Assembly (NCBI RefSeq): GCF_018531445.1
Contig: NZ_JAHDTH010000072.1
Location: 1 to 33,876, forward strand
Reading direction: 5' to 3'
DNA length: 33,876 nt
Origin: Pseudonocardia lacus
Lineage (GTDB): Bacteria; Actinomycetota; Actinomycetes; Mycobacteriales; Pseudonocardiaceae
Position numbers and translations under genes: made by a program. The notes below the pieces were generated by a model. The model saw only the letters and a program-made list of their open reading frames with translations, did not search any database and was not told where the DNA came from. Positions 22,667 to 30,599 of the stretch are shown piece after piece. Numbering within the stretch: position 1 is the first letter of the stretch; every line of letters begins with the position of its first letter.

Positions 22667-23875
22667 ATGAGGATCGTGGTCGTCGGGGCCGGCGGGGTCG
22701 GGGGGTCCGTCGCGGCGATCGCAGCGCGCCGGGAGTTCGTGGAATGCCTGGTGGTGGCCGACGTCGACCCGGCACGGGCGCAGGCCGTCGCCGACCGGGC
22801 CGGCGACCCCCGGGTCGTGGCGGCCCGCGTCGACGCCTCCGACCCCGACGACGTCGCCGCCCTGCTGGCCGCGTACCGCGCCGACGCCCTGCTCAACGCC
22901 ACCGACCCGCGGTTCGTCATGCCGCTGTTCCGCGCCGCGCTGGCCGCCCGCGTCACCTACCTCGACATGGCGATGTCGATGTCGGTGCCGCACCCCGAGC
23001 GGCCCCACGAGCTCACCGGCGTCAAGCTCGGCGACGAGCAGTTCGCGCTGCACGACGACTTCGTCGACGCCGGCGTGCTCGCGCTGGTCGGGATGGGCGT
23101 CGAGCCGGGCCTGTCGGACGTGTTCGCCCGCTACGCCGCCGACCACCTGTTCGCCGAGATCGACGAGCTCGGGGTGCGCGACGGCTCCGACCTGGTCGTG
23201 CCGGGCCGCGCCTTCGCCCCGTCGTTCTCGATCTGGACGCTCATCGAGGAGTGCCTCAACCCGCCCGTCGTGTGGGAGCGCGACCGCGGCTGGTTCACCA
23301 CCGCGCCGTTCAGCGAGCCCGAGGTGTTCGACTTCCCGGCCGGCATCGGCCCGCTGGAGTGCGTGAACGTCGAGCACGAGGAGGTGCTGCTGATACCGCG
23401 CTGGGTCGACGCCCGGCGCGTCACGTTCAAGTACGGGCTCGGCTCGCGGGTGATCGAGGTGCTGCGGACGCTGCACGAGCTGGGACTGGATTCGACGACA
23501 CCGGTGCGGGTCGGGGATGTGCACGTGTCCCCGCGCGAGGTCGTCGCCGCGTGCCTGCCCGACCCCGCCACGATCGGCCCGGAGATGACCGGGCGCACCT
23601 GCGCGGGGCTGTGGGTGCGCGGCACCGGCACCGACGGCGCCCCGCGCGAGGTCTACCTGCACCACGTCGTCGACAACGCCTGGTCGATGGCCGAGTACGG
23701 CTGCCAGGCCGTGGTGTGGCAGACCGCGGTCAACCCCGTCGTCGCGCTGGAGCTGATCGCGTCGGGCGCCTGGTCGGGGGCCGGGGTGCTCGGGCCGGAG
23801 GCCCTCGACGCCGTCCCCTTCCTCGACCTCCTCACCGACTACGGGTCGCCCTGGGCCCTGCGCGAGGGCGGCTGA
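22667..23875 (+). CDS. Saccharopine dehydrogenase-like NAD(P)-binding oxidoreductase
   Basis: A 402-aa protein with an N-terminal Rossmann fold (MRIVVVGAGGVGGSVAAIAA), VVADVDPARAQAV, DALLNATDPRFVMPLFRAAL and VGMGVEPGLSDVFARYAADH. This is the saccharopine dehydrogenase/carboxynorspermidine dehydrogenase architecture, and length fits. Family members join or split a secondary amine between an amino acid and an aldehyde. In this setting it could act on an amine-aldehyde adduct formed during polyamine oxidation; this is inference. It is divergent from the permease operon and its stop lies 1 bp from that of the amine oxidase. Confidence 0.85.
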   Translation: MRIVVVGAGGVGGSVAAIAARREFVECLVVADVDPARAQAVADRAGDPRVVAARVDASDPDDVAALLAAYRADALLNATDPRFVMPLFRAALAARVTYLDMAMSMSVPHPERPHELTGVKLGDEQFALHDDFVDAGVLALVGMGVEPGLSDVFARYAADHLFAEIDELGVRDGSDLVVPGRAFAPSFSIWTLIEECLNPPVVWERDRGWFTTAPFSEPEVFDFPAGIGPLECVNVEHEEVLLIPRWVDARRVTFKYGLGSRVIEVLRTLHELGLDSTTPVRVGDVHVSPREVVAACLPDPATIGPEMTGRTCAGLWVRGTGTDGAPREVYLHHVVDNAWSMAEYGCQAVVWQTAVNPVVALELIASGAWSGAGVLGPEALDAVPFLDLLTDYGSPWALREGG

Positions 23876-23876
23876 G

Positions 23877-25751
23877 CTACGTCCCCGGGGCGACGTCGAG
23901 GGCCGGGTTGGCGTCGAAGAACCCGGCCGCGGTCAGCCGGAAGCCGACCACGTCCACCGGCATCACCGGCCAGTCCTCCACCCGCGGCACGTGGTGGATG
24001 CCGAAGACGTACCAGAGCACGACGTCGGCCTCCACGATCGAGCGCCCGGCCGCGGTCCACACCGGCAGGCCGGTGTCGCGCTCGGACTGGTTGACGAACT
24101 CCCCGCACGGCCAGCGCTGCTCGGCGTCGAACGGCGTCACCCACAGCTGGTGGCCGATCACCCGCGCCCGCTGGAACAGCGTCGACCGCTCGTCGACCAT
24201 CGCCGGCACGGTCGCGCTCGGGACGAGCTTGTAGGCCGTCGGCCGGCCGTGGGCGTTGCGCCGGCGCGGGTTGACGACCTTCCACACGCGCTGGCTCGCC
24301 CAGTCCTGGTCGAACCCGCCCTCCACGGTCAGCGGCTCCTCCCGCTGCACGAGCGCCAGGCCGTCGGGGTTGTCCGGCCCCATCGGCAGCTGCGCGGTCT
24401 GGCTCTGCACGACGGTGTTGGGGCCGCCGTCGATGTCCAGGTCGAGCCGGGCGACCAGGAAGTGCTGGTGGATGGGCGCATAGGTCCGCGCGTCCACGAC
24501 CGTGCCGTAGGGCGGCGCGTCGCCCTCGAACGGCGTGGTGACCATGATCCCGGTGGCGCGCACCTCGCACTCGATCGTGCCGTCCTCGTAGAACCGCCAG
24601 TACGTGAGGTACTCGTAGTTGGCCACCGTGACGTGGGTGGAGACCACCATCCGTCGGCGCCGCCGCACCTGGGCGCCCGCGCGGCCGTCAACGTGCTTCC
24701 ACAGCACGCCGTCGTCCTCCTCGTGCAGGCAGATCGCGTTCGGGATCTCCACCGGCTCGCCCGCCGAGTCGTGCAGCACGGCGTCGACGTAGGTGATCTC
24801 GCCGAGGCAGTCGCAGCCCAGCTCCAGCGACGTCGTCATGAAGCCCAGGCCCCATTCGCCGACGTCGAAGGCGGTGCGGTCGGCGTGCTGCGGCGTCGGG
24901 TCGCGGTAGGGCACGACCATCTCGGCGAACGACAGCCGGTGCGCGATCGGCCGGACCCCGGTCCCGTCGTCCCAGCCGACCTGGTGCAGCACCAGGCCCT
25001 CGCGGTGGGTGAACCCCAGCCGCAGCCGCCAGTTCTGCCACGCCAGTTCGTAGCCGTCGAGCGTGAAGGAGACGCCCTCGGGCTGGCTGATGCGCAGCGG
25101 CTTGCGCCCCTCGCGCGGCCGGTGGTCGGGGACGAACTCGGGGTCGTACTCCCCCTGCACCGGCGGGAACCCGGGCCGGGCGGTGTCCTGGACCTCCAGC
25201 AGCTCCATCGTGTTCAGGTCGACGATGAGCTTGAGCCCGGCGACCTGGTGCGCGTACGGGTTGGACGTGGCCGAGTCGCGCAGCCACACGTCGCACCAGC
25301 CGACCCGTCGCCCCCGGTGCGCGTCGGGGACGCGCGTCCCGGCGTAGGTCCAGACGTCGATCAGCGTCAGCGACGGGTCGGTGATGCCCCGCTCGGCCAG
25401 CACGGCGACGACCTCCGGGTGGACGCGCATCGCCTCGTCGCACTCGTGCCACTCGTCGATCGTCACGTTCGGCTGGTGGCCGGGGTGGTCCTCCCAACTC
25501 AGCAGCGCGTCGCCGGTGAGGTCGAGGTGCGCGATGTGCGCCGTACCGGTGGTGGTGCTCCAGACGACGGCCCGCGCGACCCGGTCGACGGCGTCGCCGG
25601 GCCGGTGGGCGCGCACGACGTCCTTCGCCGGCTCCCGCAGCATGACCCCGGCGATCCGCCACCCCGGCCGGGCCACCCCCTTCTCCCGGCGCAACAACGC
25701 CGCGGCCTGGCGGAACTCGTCGGCGGTGAGCGGGTCGAGGGGGTGCGTCAC
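23877..25751 (-). CDS. Primary-amine oxidase (copper/topaquinone)
   Basis: A 624-aa copper amine oxidase, which converts R-CH2-NH2 to aldehyde, ammonia and H2O2. The cofactor tyrosine is Y379 in VANYEYLTYW, the catalytic base D296 in ADRTAFDVGEWGLG, and the copper ligands H428 and H430 (IHQHFLVARLDLD) and H587 (GIHHVPRVEDWPVMPVD). No signal peptide, so cytoplasmic as in Arthrobacter enzymes. Start is GTG at 25751 (VTHPLDPLTADEFRQAAALL); CAGACT six bases upstream suggests a leaderless mRNA. It supplies the aldehyde for the dehydrogenase at 19134-20576 although it is a separate transcript. Confidence 0.95.
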   Translation of the reverse strand: MTHPLDPLTADEFRQAAALLRREKGVARPGWRIAGVMLREPAKDVVRAHRPGDAVDRVARAVVWSTTTGTAHIAHLDLTGDALLSWEDHPGHQPNVTIDEWHECDEAMRVHPEVVAVLAERGITDPSLTLIDVWTYAGTRVPDAHRGRRVGWCDVWLRDSATSNPYAHQVAGLKLIVDLNTMELLEVQDTARPGFPPVQGEYDPEFVPDHRPREGRKPLRISQPEGVSFTLDGYELAWQNWRLRLGFTHREGLVLHQVGWDDGTGVRPIAHRLSFAEMVVPYRDPTPQHADRTAFDVGEWGLGFMTTSLELGCDCLGEITYVDAVLHDSAGEPVEIPNAICLHEEDDGVLWKHVDGRAGAQVRRRRRMVVSTHVTVANYEYLTYWRFYEDGTIECEVRATGIMVTTPFEGDAPPYGTVVDARTYAPIHQHFLVARLDLDIDGGPNTVVQSQTAQLPMGPDNPDGLALVQREEPLTVEGGFDQDWASQRVWKVVNPRRRNAHGRPTAYKLVPSATVPAMVDERSTLFQRARVIGHQLWVTPFDAEQRWPCGEFVNQSERDTGLPVWTAAGRSIVEADVVLWYVFGIHHVPRVEDWPVMPVDVVGFRLTAAGFFDANPALDVAPGT

Positions 25752-25862
25752 GCGGGGAGTCTGCTGATCCGGCGGACGGGGCCGCAAGCCCGTCGCTGAT
25801 GGGGTAGGCGCCCGGAAGGCCGCAGCATCCTGAGCGGTAACGACGCACGGGGGAGCTGCGAC

Positions 25863-26342
25863 GTGGCGGACATGAGCGCTCCCCTGCAGGTCCGCGGACA
25901 CAACGGCACGGTCACCTACGACGGCAAGTTCGTCACCATCACCCGGACCGGTTTCCTCGCCCGAACCACGATCGGGAAGGGCGAGAAGCGCATCCCGCTC
26001 CGCCAGATCACCGCCGTGCAGCTGAAGCCGGCCGGGTTCGCCGTCAACGGGTTCATCCAGTTCTCGCTCGGCGGCGGTAGGGAAGCACGGTCGCAGTTCG
26101 GCCGGCAGACGACCGACGCGGTGAAGGACGAGAACTCGGTCATCTTCACCCGCCAGCAGCAAGCGGCGTTCGACGAGCTGCGCTCCGCGATCGAGCACGG
26201 CCTCGCCGACCCCGGAGGTCATCAGCAGGCCGCGGACCCGGTGGCACAACTCAACCAGCTCGCCCAGTTGCACCGCTCCGGCGCGCTCACCGACGCCGAG
26301 TTCACCCACGCGAAGCAGGCGCTCCTGGGACAGATGCGATAG
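25863..26342 (+). CDS. DUF4429 and SHOCT domain protein
   Basis: A 159-aa protein with an N-terminal DUF4429 (PH-like; GHNGTVTYDGKFVTITRTGF, KRIPLRQITAVQLKPAG, FIQFSLGGG) and a C-terminal SHOCT motif (AQLNQLAQLHRSGALTDAEFTHAKQALL). Function unknown; SHOCT motifs are thought to mediate oligomerisation. GTG at 25863 is chosen because GGGGGAG lies 7 bases upstream; an ATG nine bases later is the alternative. It is divergent from the amine oxidase and convergent with the epoxide hydrolase. Confidence 0.88.
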   Translation: MADMSAPLQVRGHNGTVTYDGKFVTITRTGFLARTTIGKGEKRIPLRQITAVQLKPAGFAVNGFIQFSLGGGREARSQFGRQTTDAVKDENSVIFTRQQQAAFDELRSAIEHGLADPGGHQQAADPVAQLNQLAQLHRSGALTDAEFTHAKQALLGQMR

Positions 26343-26377
26343 CGCTCCTCAGGTTCGCCCGGTCGCAGGCCGAGGAA

Positions 26378-27349
26378 CTACGTGACATCCCGCTGGTCCA
26401 GCCATTTCAGGATCGCCCGGTTCGTCTCCTCGGGCTTCTCCTGCTGGATCCAGTGACCGCAGTCCAGGGCGACCACTTCCACGTCGGGCACGAATTCCGC
26501 CAACCTCTCGGACCTCGCGACCGCATCACGGTCGCCGTAGATCATGAGAGCGGGCTGCCGGATGATCGGCTCCACGTCGGCCAGCAAGCGCCAGTTGCGG
26601 TCTAGGTTCCGGTACCAGTTGATGCTGCCCGTGAACCCCGTCGACTCGAAGGCGGAGGCGAAGACGGCCAGCTCACGCTCACTCATGACGGGCTCACCCA
26701 GCGGCTTCTCCGCCCTGGCCAGCTCGATCAACGCCATGCCCGGTCGGGGCTCTCCCGGGGGCGCGTCCTTCCGGAACATGTTGCGCAGGAACCGGGCCGG
26801 GTTCTCGTCGAACACGGCGTCGGCGACGCCCGGCCGTCGGTTGAAGTGGACGAAGTAGAAGTCGCTGCCGAGCACGTCCTCCATGACCTCGATCCAGGGC
26901 CTTTCCCCGCGCTCCTGGTAGGGCAGGCTCAGGCTCACCAACCCGTTCACGCGGTCGGGGTGCAGCATGGTCAGGCCCCAGACGACCATCGCACCCCAGT
27001 CGTGCCCGACGAAGGTGGCGTCGTCGTACCCGTAGTGGTCGAGCAGCGCGACGAGATCACCCGACAGGTGTTCGATGTCGTAGTCCGTCACGTCGGCCGG
27101 GCAGGATGAACGCCCGTAGCCCCGCTGGTTCGGGACGATGACGTGGTATCCCGCCGCGGCGAGGACGGGCACCTGGTGGCGCCAGGAGAAGGCGTGCTCG
27201 GGCCAGCCGTGGCAGAGCACGACGGGTTTCCCTGCGTTCTCTCGGCCTGCTTCGAAGACTTCGAGTTCCACACCGTTGACCGGGATGATCGTGGGCTCGG
27301 GAAACGGGTCGACGCGGTCGTGGGTGGCGGGACTCGTCGGTGAGGTCAT
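26378..27349 (-). CDS. Alpha/beta hydrolase, epoxide hydrolase-like
   Basis: A 323-aa hydrolase with the soluble epoxide hydrolase layout: oxyanion segment CHGWPEHAFSWRHQ, RGYGRSSCP, nucleophile D117 in FVGHDWGAMV, lid residues LPYQERG and SINWYRN (candidate lid tyrosines), charge-relay acid in YGDRDAVA (D273/D275) and H299 in DCGHWIQQEKPEE. It opens epoxides to diols by an ester intermediate; haloalkane dehalogenases are close relatives but usually lack HGWPE. Start is ATG at 27349; CAGGAT lies six bases upstream. Codon use is slightly less GC-extreme than in the core genes. Confidence 0.92.
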   Translation of the reverse strand: MTSPTSPATHDRVDPFPEPTIIPVNGVELEVFEAGRENAGKPVVLCHGWPEHAFSWRHQVPVLAAAGYHVIVPNQRGYGRSSCPADVTDYDIEHLSGDLVALLDHYGYDDATFVGHDWGAMVVWGLTMLHPDRVNGLVSLSLPYQERGERPWIEVMEDVLGSDFYFVHFNRRPGVADAVFDENPARFLRNMFRKDAPPGEPRPGMALIELARAEKPLGEPVMSERELAVFASAFESTGFTGSINWYRNLDRNWRLLADVEPIIRQPALMIYGDRDAVARSERLAEFVPDVEVVALDCGHWIQQEKPEETNRAILKWLDQRDVT

Positions 27350-27611
27350 GTCGTCATCCTGCGGCCGAAACCGATCACCCCCTGACCGCTTTTACGGGCA
27401 GTGTTGCCGGGGTGCGAACCGTCCGGATCGACCGCGTGTCATCCGTCGACCCGACCGACGACCCCGTGCACCGACCCGAGGACTTCGACCTGGCCGAGAG
27501 ATCGCGGTCCCGGGCACATCTCGCAGCCCTGGCTGTCTTCTCGCAGCGCGCCGGCGGGCTGCGAGAACACGCCTGGCACTGCGCGGACGCCACCACCTCT
27601 GCGCGGGCCGC
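27350..27611. other. Intergenic, no convincing gene
   Basis: Between the epoxide hydrolase start and the TMEM175 stop. A plus-strand frame from a GTG near 27411 has acceptable codon use over about 60 codons (DFDLAERSRSRAHLAALAVF) but runs into the antisense of the TMEM175 gene and matches nothing I know. It may be a decayed remnant. Confidence 0.4.
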
Positions 27612-28262
27612 TCACGCCTCGGCGCTGGATGTGCGGCGCCGGAACGCGTGGAACGGCACGATGATGAACACGGCGATCGCCAGGTATCCGAGCACGGCCA
27701 GCACCGGCAGGAACAGCCCGACGACGATCATCACGAGGTAGCCGCCCAGGCTGGGCACCAGTCGCCTGCTGAGCATGGCCACGTCCTCGTCCGTGGTGTC
27801 GGGTCGCACCAGCCGCGCGCGGAGCGCGTACCGCCACAGCACACCGACCAGGGCGGACGCCAGCAGCAGGTTGATGCCGTAGACCGTGGTCGCGACCCGC
27901 CCGGCGCCCTCGAAGCGGAAGTGCTCCGCGAGCAGGCGCGTCGGGAACGGGAGGAAGGAGACGACCAGCAGCACCAGCAGGTTGAGCCGGACGAGCACCG
28001 CGTTCGCGGCGGACAGGTACCCGGTGATGACCGTGTGCTTGAGCCAGATCGCCCCGATCGTCGCGAAGCTGACCAGGTAGGACAGGTACGAGGGCCACTG
28101 GTCGAGCACCGCGCCGAGCAGGTCGTCCTCGGCGCCGTCGGGCACTGCGATCTCCAGGACCAGCAGCGTGATGGCGATCGCGAACACGCCGTCGCTGAAC
28201 GCTTCCATCCGACTGGTGCGCAGGCCCGGTCGCCGGGCGGATCCGGGCTCCTCATCGGACAT
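27612..28262 (-). CDS. TMEM175-family potassium channel-like protein (DUF1211)
   Basis: A 216-aa membrane protein with six hydrophobic segments and the diagnostic first-helix motif RMEAFSDGVFAIAITLLVLEI (FSDGVFAI core). Bacterial members form tetrameric potassium-permeable channels in which the first-helix isoleucine/leucine layer is the pore. WLKHTVITGYL and NLLVLLVVSFLPFPTRLL are also family-like. Shine-Dalgarno GGAAGGAG precedes the ATG at 28262. It is a single-gene unit with no evident partner. Confidence 0.88.
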   Translation of the reverse strand: MSDEEPGSARRPGLRTSRMEAFSDGVFAIAITLLVLEIAVPDGAEDDLLGAVLDQWPSYLSYLVSFATIGAIWLKHTVITGYLSAANAVLVRLNLLVLLVVSFLPFPTRLLAEHFRFEGAGRVATTVYGINLLLASALVGVLWRYALRARLVRPDTTDEDVAMLSRRLVPSLGGYLVMIVVGLFLPVLAVLGYLAIAVFIIVPFHAFRRRTSSAEA

Positions 28263-28313
28263 GAGCGGGCTCCTTCCGGGTCGACCCGTCCGCCGGCCGG
28301 CCGGCGGGCGGCG

Positions 28314-28955
28314 TCACCGCGGTCGACCGACCGTCGTGGCGGACAGGAACGCGCGGTCCGCACCGCTGATGCTGCGGGTCCGCCCGGTGACGGTGAGCAT
28401 CGCCCGGGACCGGATGCCGTGCGAGCTGCTGCCCGCGCTCACCTCCACCGGACCGGGCTCCTCCCGGGCGACATCATGACCGGCGACAGCGCCTGGGCGA
28501 GGCCGACGGAGCGCATCTGGCGGCGCATGCGGTCGGGCCATCTCCCGCACACCGTCCGGGTTCCAGGTCGCGGCCAGCCCGATCGCGGTCGGGATGTGCG
28601 TGAACTGGCCGACACCACGCCGTTCAGCGCCTCGTTGTGGAAGATCGCCGGGATCTTCAGGCGGGTCTCGGTGACCAGGTAGCGCTGGATGGCGTTGACG
28701 GTGGCGGCGACCTCCTGCGGGGACGTGTAGCCGAACAACCCCAGCCCCGCTCACGTGCCCGATTCCCCTCCCCAGCTGGGCATCGAGCATGCTGGGAAGC
28801 GGTCCGCCGGGGCCGAGCAGCGCGAACGGCGCGACAGCCGACAGCTGCATCGCCTTCTCCTCGACGGTCATCTCGCGCAGCAGCTCGTCCGCACGCTGCA
28901 TCGGGTGGTCGAGATGCTGGTCATGGCGGCTCCTCGCGCTCGCTCCGACTGCCAC
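28314..28955 (-). pseudogene. GH3 glycosidase remnant: frameshifted and internally deleted
   Basis: Fragments of one glycoside hydrolase family 3 protein appear in order but in alternating frames: MTVEEKAMQLSAVAPF; FGYTSPQEVAATVNAIQRYL and PAIFHNEALNGVV; FTHIPTAIGLAATWNP; RRQMRSVGLAQALSPV; then directly PGPVEVSAGSSS...LTVTGRTRSISGADRAF. The first four belong to the start of the catalytic barrel and the last to the extreme C-terminal Fn3-like domain, so roughly 600 internal residues are missing, joined near 28460. Restoring one G in GTCATGATGTCGCC would give SPVMDVAR as in intact enzymes. At least four frame changes make it non-functional. Confidence 0.8.
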
Positions 28956-29321
28956 AGATCACGGGCGTCGCAGAACAGCAGGCAAGGAGCCCGGTCAGAA
29001 TGTCCGCAACGCCCGGGTCCGACGACGTCGGCCGCCATGCCGGGGGCGCCACCGGAGGCCCCGTCGATGCGCCACGATCTCCCGCTGCGACCGGGCGGAC
29101 AGCTGGTCCGGCCGGCCTTCGGCAGCAGTGTCCTCCCCGCCGCCGAACTCCACCAGAGCTTCGTCGGCGGACGGTTCACGATGCGCCGACCCGGTGAGCA
29201 GCACCTCGAACCCGGCGACCCGGACCGGGCCACGGCGGCCGTGGACGAGCGGAGCTGCACTGCTGCTCGCAGGAGAAATTGGCTCGTGTCGTTTCGGCAG
29301 GTCCGGGCCTAGCATCGGGCA
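28956..29321. other. Gap without a supported gene
   Basis: About 365 bp between the GH3 remnant and the VOC gene. A plus-strand frame from ATG 29037 to 29312 (91 codons) and a minus-strand frame (VAGFEVLLTGSAHREPSADE) both have passable codon use but neither is recognisable. The minus-strand frame could be more decayed sugar-metabolism sequence. Near 28940, next to the remnant's start, GAGCGAGCGCGAGGAG resembles part of the spacer repeat. Confidence 0.4.
29310..29315 (+). promoter_or_regulatory. -10 element of a leaderless VOC mRNA
   Basis: TAGCAT, six bases, then the GTG at 29322, with no Shine-Dalgarno. TGTCGT lies 17 bases further upstream as a poor -35. Confidence 0.45.
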
Positions 29322-29918
29322 GTGGCGAACGAACTGACCATTCCGCTCCTGCCCTGTCCGTCCATCGACGAGATCGCGTCGTTCTACGAGATGCTCGGCT
29401 TCGAGATCACCTATCGGCAGACGCGGCCGAACCCGCACATCGCGGTGCGGCGGGAGGACATCAATCTGCACTTCTTCGGGATGGACGGCTACGACCCGGC
29501 GCAGTCGTACAGCACGTGCCTGGTCATCGTGGCGGACACCAGCGAGCTGTTCGAGGCATTCGCGGCGGGGATGCGGTCCGTGCACGGAAAACTGCTCATC
29601 TCCGGAATCCCGCGCATGACCCGGCCGCGGCTGCGCAACGACCGGTACACCGGGTTCACCGTCGTCGATCCGGGCGGCAACTGGATCCGGATCAACAAGG
29701 CCGCCAAGGAACCCGAGGCTCAGACCAAGCTCGCCAAAGCCATGGAGAACGCCGCGAGGCAGGCGGATGCGCACGGCGACGAACACCAGGGGCTGAAGAT
29801 CCTGGAAGGCGCGTTGAAGCGGGCGACCGGCGACGAACCGGAGTTTCCGGCGGTGCAGGAGTACCGCGACGAGCTGATCGAACGGATCAAGGGGTCTGAG
29901 CCGCGTCCAGGCGCTTGA
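29322..29918 (+). CDS. VOC-family (glyoxalase/bleomycin-resistance fold) protein
   Basis: A 198-aa protein: one VOC module of paired beta-alpha-beta3 units (residues about 5-125; LPCPSIDEIASFYEMLGFEI, INLHFFGMDGYDP, YTGFTVVDPGGNWIRIN) plus a helical C-terminal extension (about 130-195) rich in Lys/Glu. Family members are metal-dependent lyases, dioxygenases or drug-binding proteins; the usual His/Glu metal ligands are only partly evident, so a binding role is possible. Start is GTG at 29322. The codon use is less GC-extreme than average for the window. Its 3' end overlaps by about 30 bp an opposite-strand gene fragment. Confidence 0.82.
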   Translation: MANELTIPLLPCPSIDEIASFYEMLGFEITYRQTRPNPHIAVRREDINLHFFGMDGYDPAQSYSTCLVIVADTSELFEAFAAGMRSVHGKLLISGIPRMTRPRLRNDRYTGFTVVDPGGNWIRINKAAKEPEAQTKLAKAMENAARQADAHGDEHQGLKILEGALKRATGDEPEFPAVQEYRDELIERIKGSEPRPGA

Positions 29919-30110
29919 GCGCGGCCCTGACCACCTCGGGGTCGTAGGTCGTCCAGAACGGGGACTGAGGCAGGCGGACACGGCAACTCCCGGTGATCGA
30001 GCAGGCGTAGGAACCCGCGATGATCGCCGAGGCGGCCGTGTCCGCTCGACGTGCTCGACCGTGCGCCACGGCCCACCGGGTTCGATCAGTTCGGTCGTGA
30101 ACAGCAGGGC
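29887..30110 (-). pseudogene. C-terminal fragment of an unrecognised gene, frameshifted
   Basis: Coding-like sequence appears in two frames: ALLFTTELIEPGGPWRTVEH (from 30110) and then DTAASAIIAGSYACSITGS, RLPQSPFWTTYDPEVVRAALKR up to a stop at 29887. The second part has strongly coding codon use. A frame change near 30045 and a stop just upstream of the first part suggest a broken gene. Family not recognised. Its 3' end lies inside the VOC gene. Confidence 0.4.
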
Positions 30111-30315
30111 TCACCGAGGAGCCGTGCAGGAATGGTTGCGGCGCCGCGGACGTCGTCGCCGACGATTCCGCGAGTCGGCGCGGCACAATGCAGTGTTGTA
30201 GCTGACTTCGACACCGCGGGGCAGCGCGGTCCGGGTCTCCCGGGTGCGATGTCCCGACGCGGAGCAGGGATCACATGGCTGACACGACAGCCCCGTCCGG
30301 CCTGGCGACCGGGAC

Positions 30316-30560
30316 GTGACGACCGGCCATCGCGAGAACACCGACGAGGCGCCGCTGGGACTGCGGACCGTGCAGGAGCGCGCCGCGCAGGGCCAGGCGG
30401 CGCGTGCCGCCGCCCCGTTGGAGGCACATGCCCGAGTTCCGGCGAGCCGATGACGTGGACCCGGTGCGGGTGTTGCTCGGCCAGGCGGGCTGGCCGGCCA
30501 GAACACCGCGTACGACCGGTCCCGGCTCCGCGGCGCCCGCGGCGCTTCGACGGCGAGCAG
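30316..30560 (+). pseudogene. Possible DUF2252-like N-terminal fragment, frameshifted
   Basis: From a GTG at 30316, 45 codons read VTTGHRENTDEAPLGLRTVQ, then RAAQGQAARAAAPLEAHARV and a stop at 30453; the adjacent frame continues with EFRRADDVDPVRVLLGQAGW. Together this resembles the start of DUF2252 proteins (a G-x-AAR-x(2)-P-x(3)-HA segment followed by DPV-x-LL-x-Q), here broken by a frame change. The remainder of the protein is absent before the tRNA gene. Confidence 0.3.
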
Positions 30561-30599
30561 GCGGCACGGTAAGCCGGTCCCGTTGCCGCTGGTCGAAGC

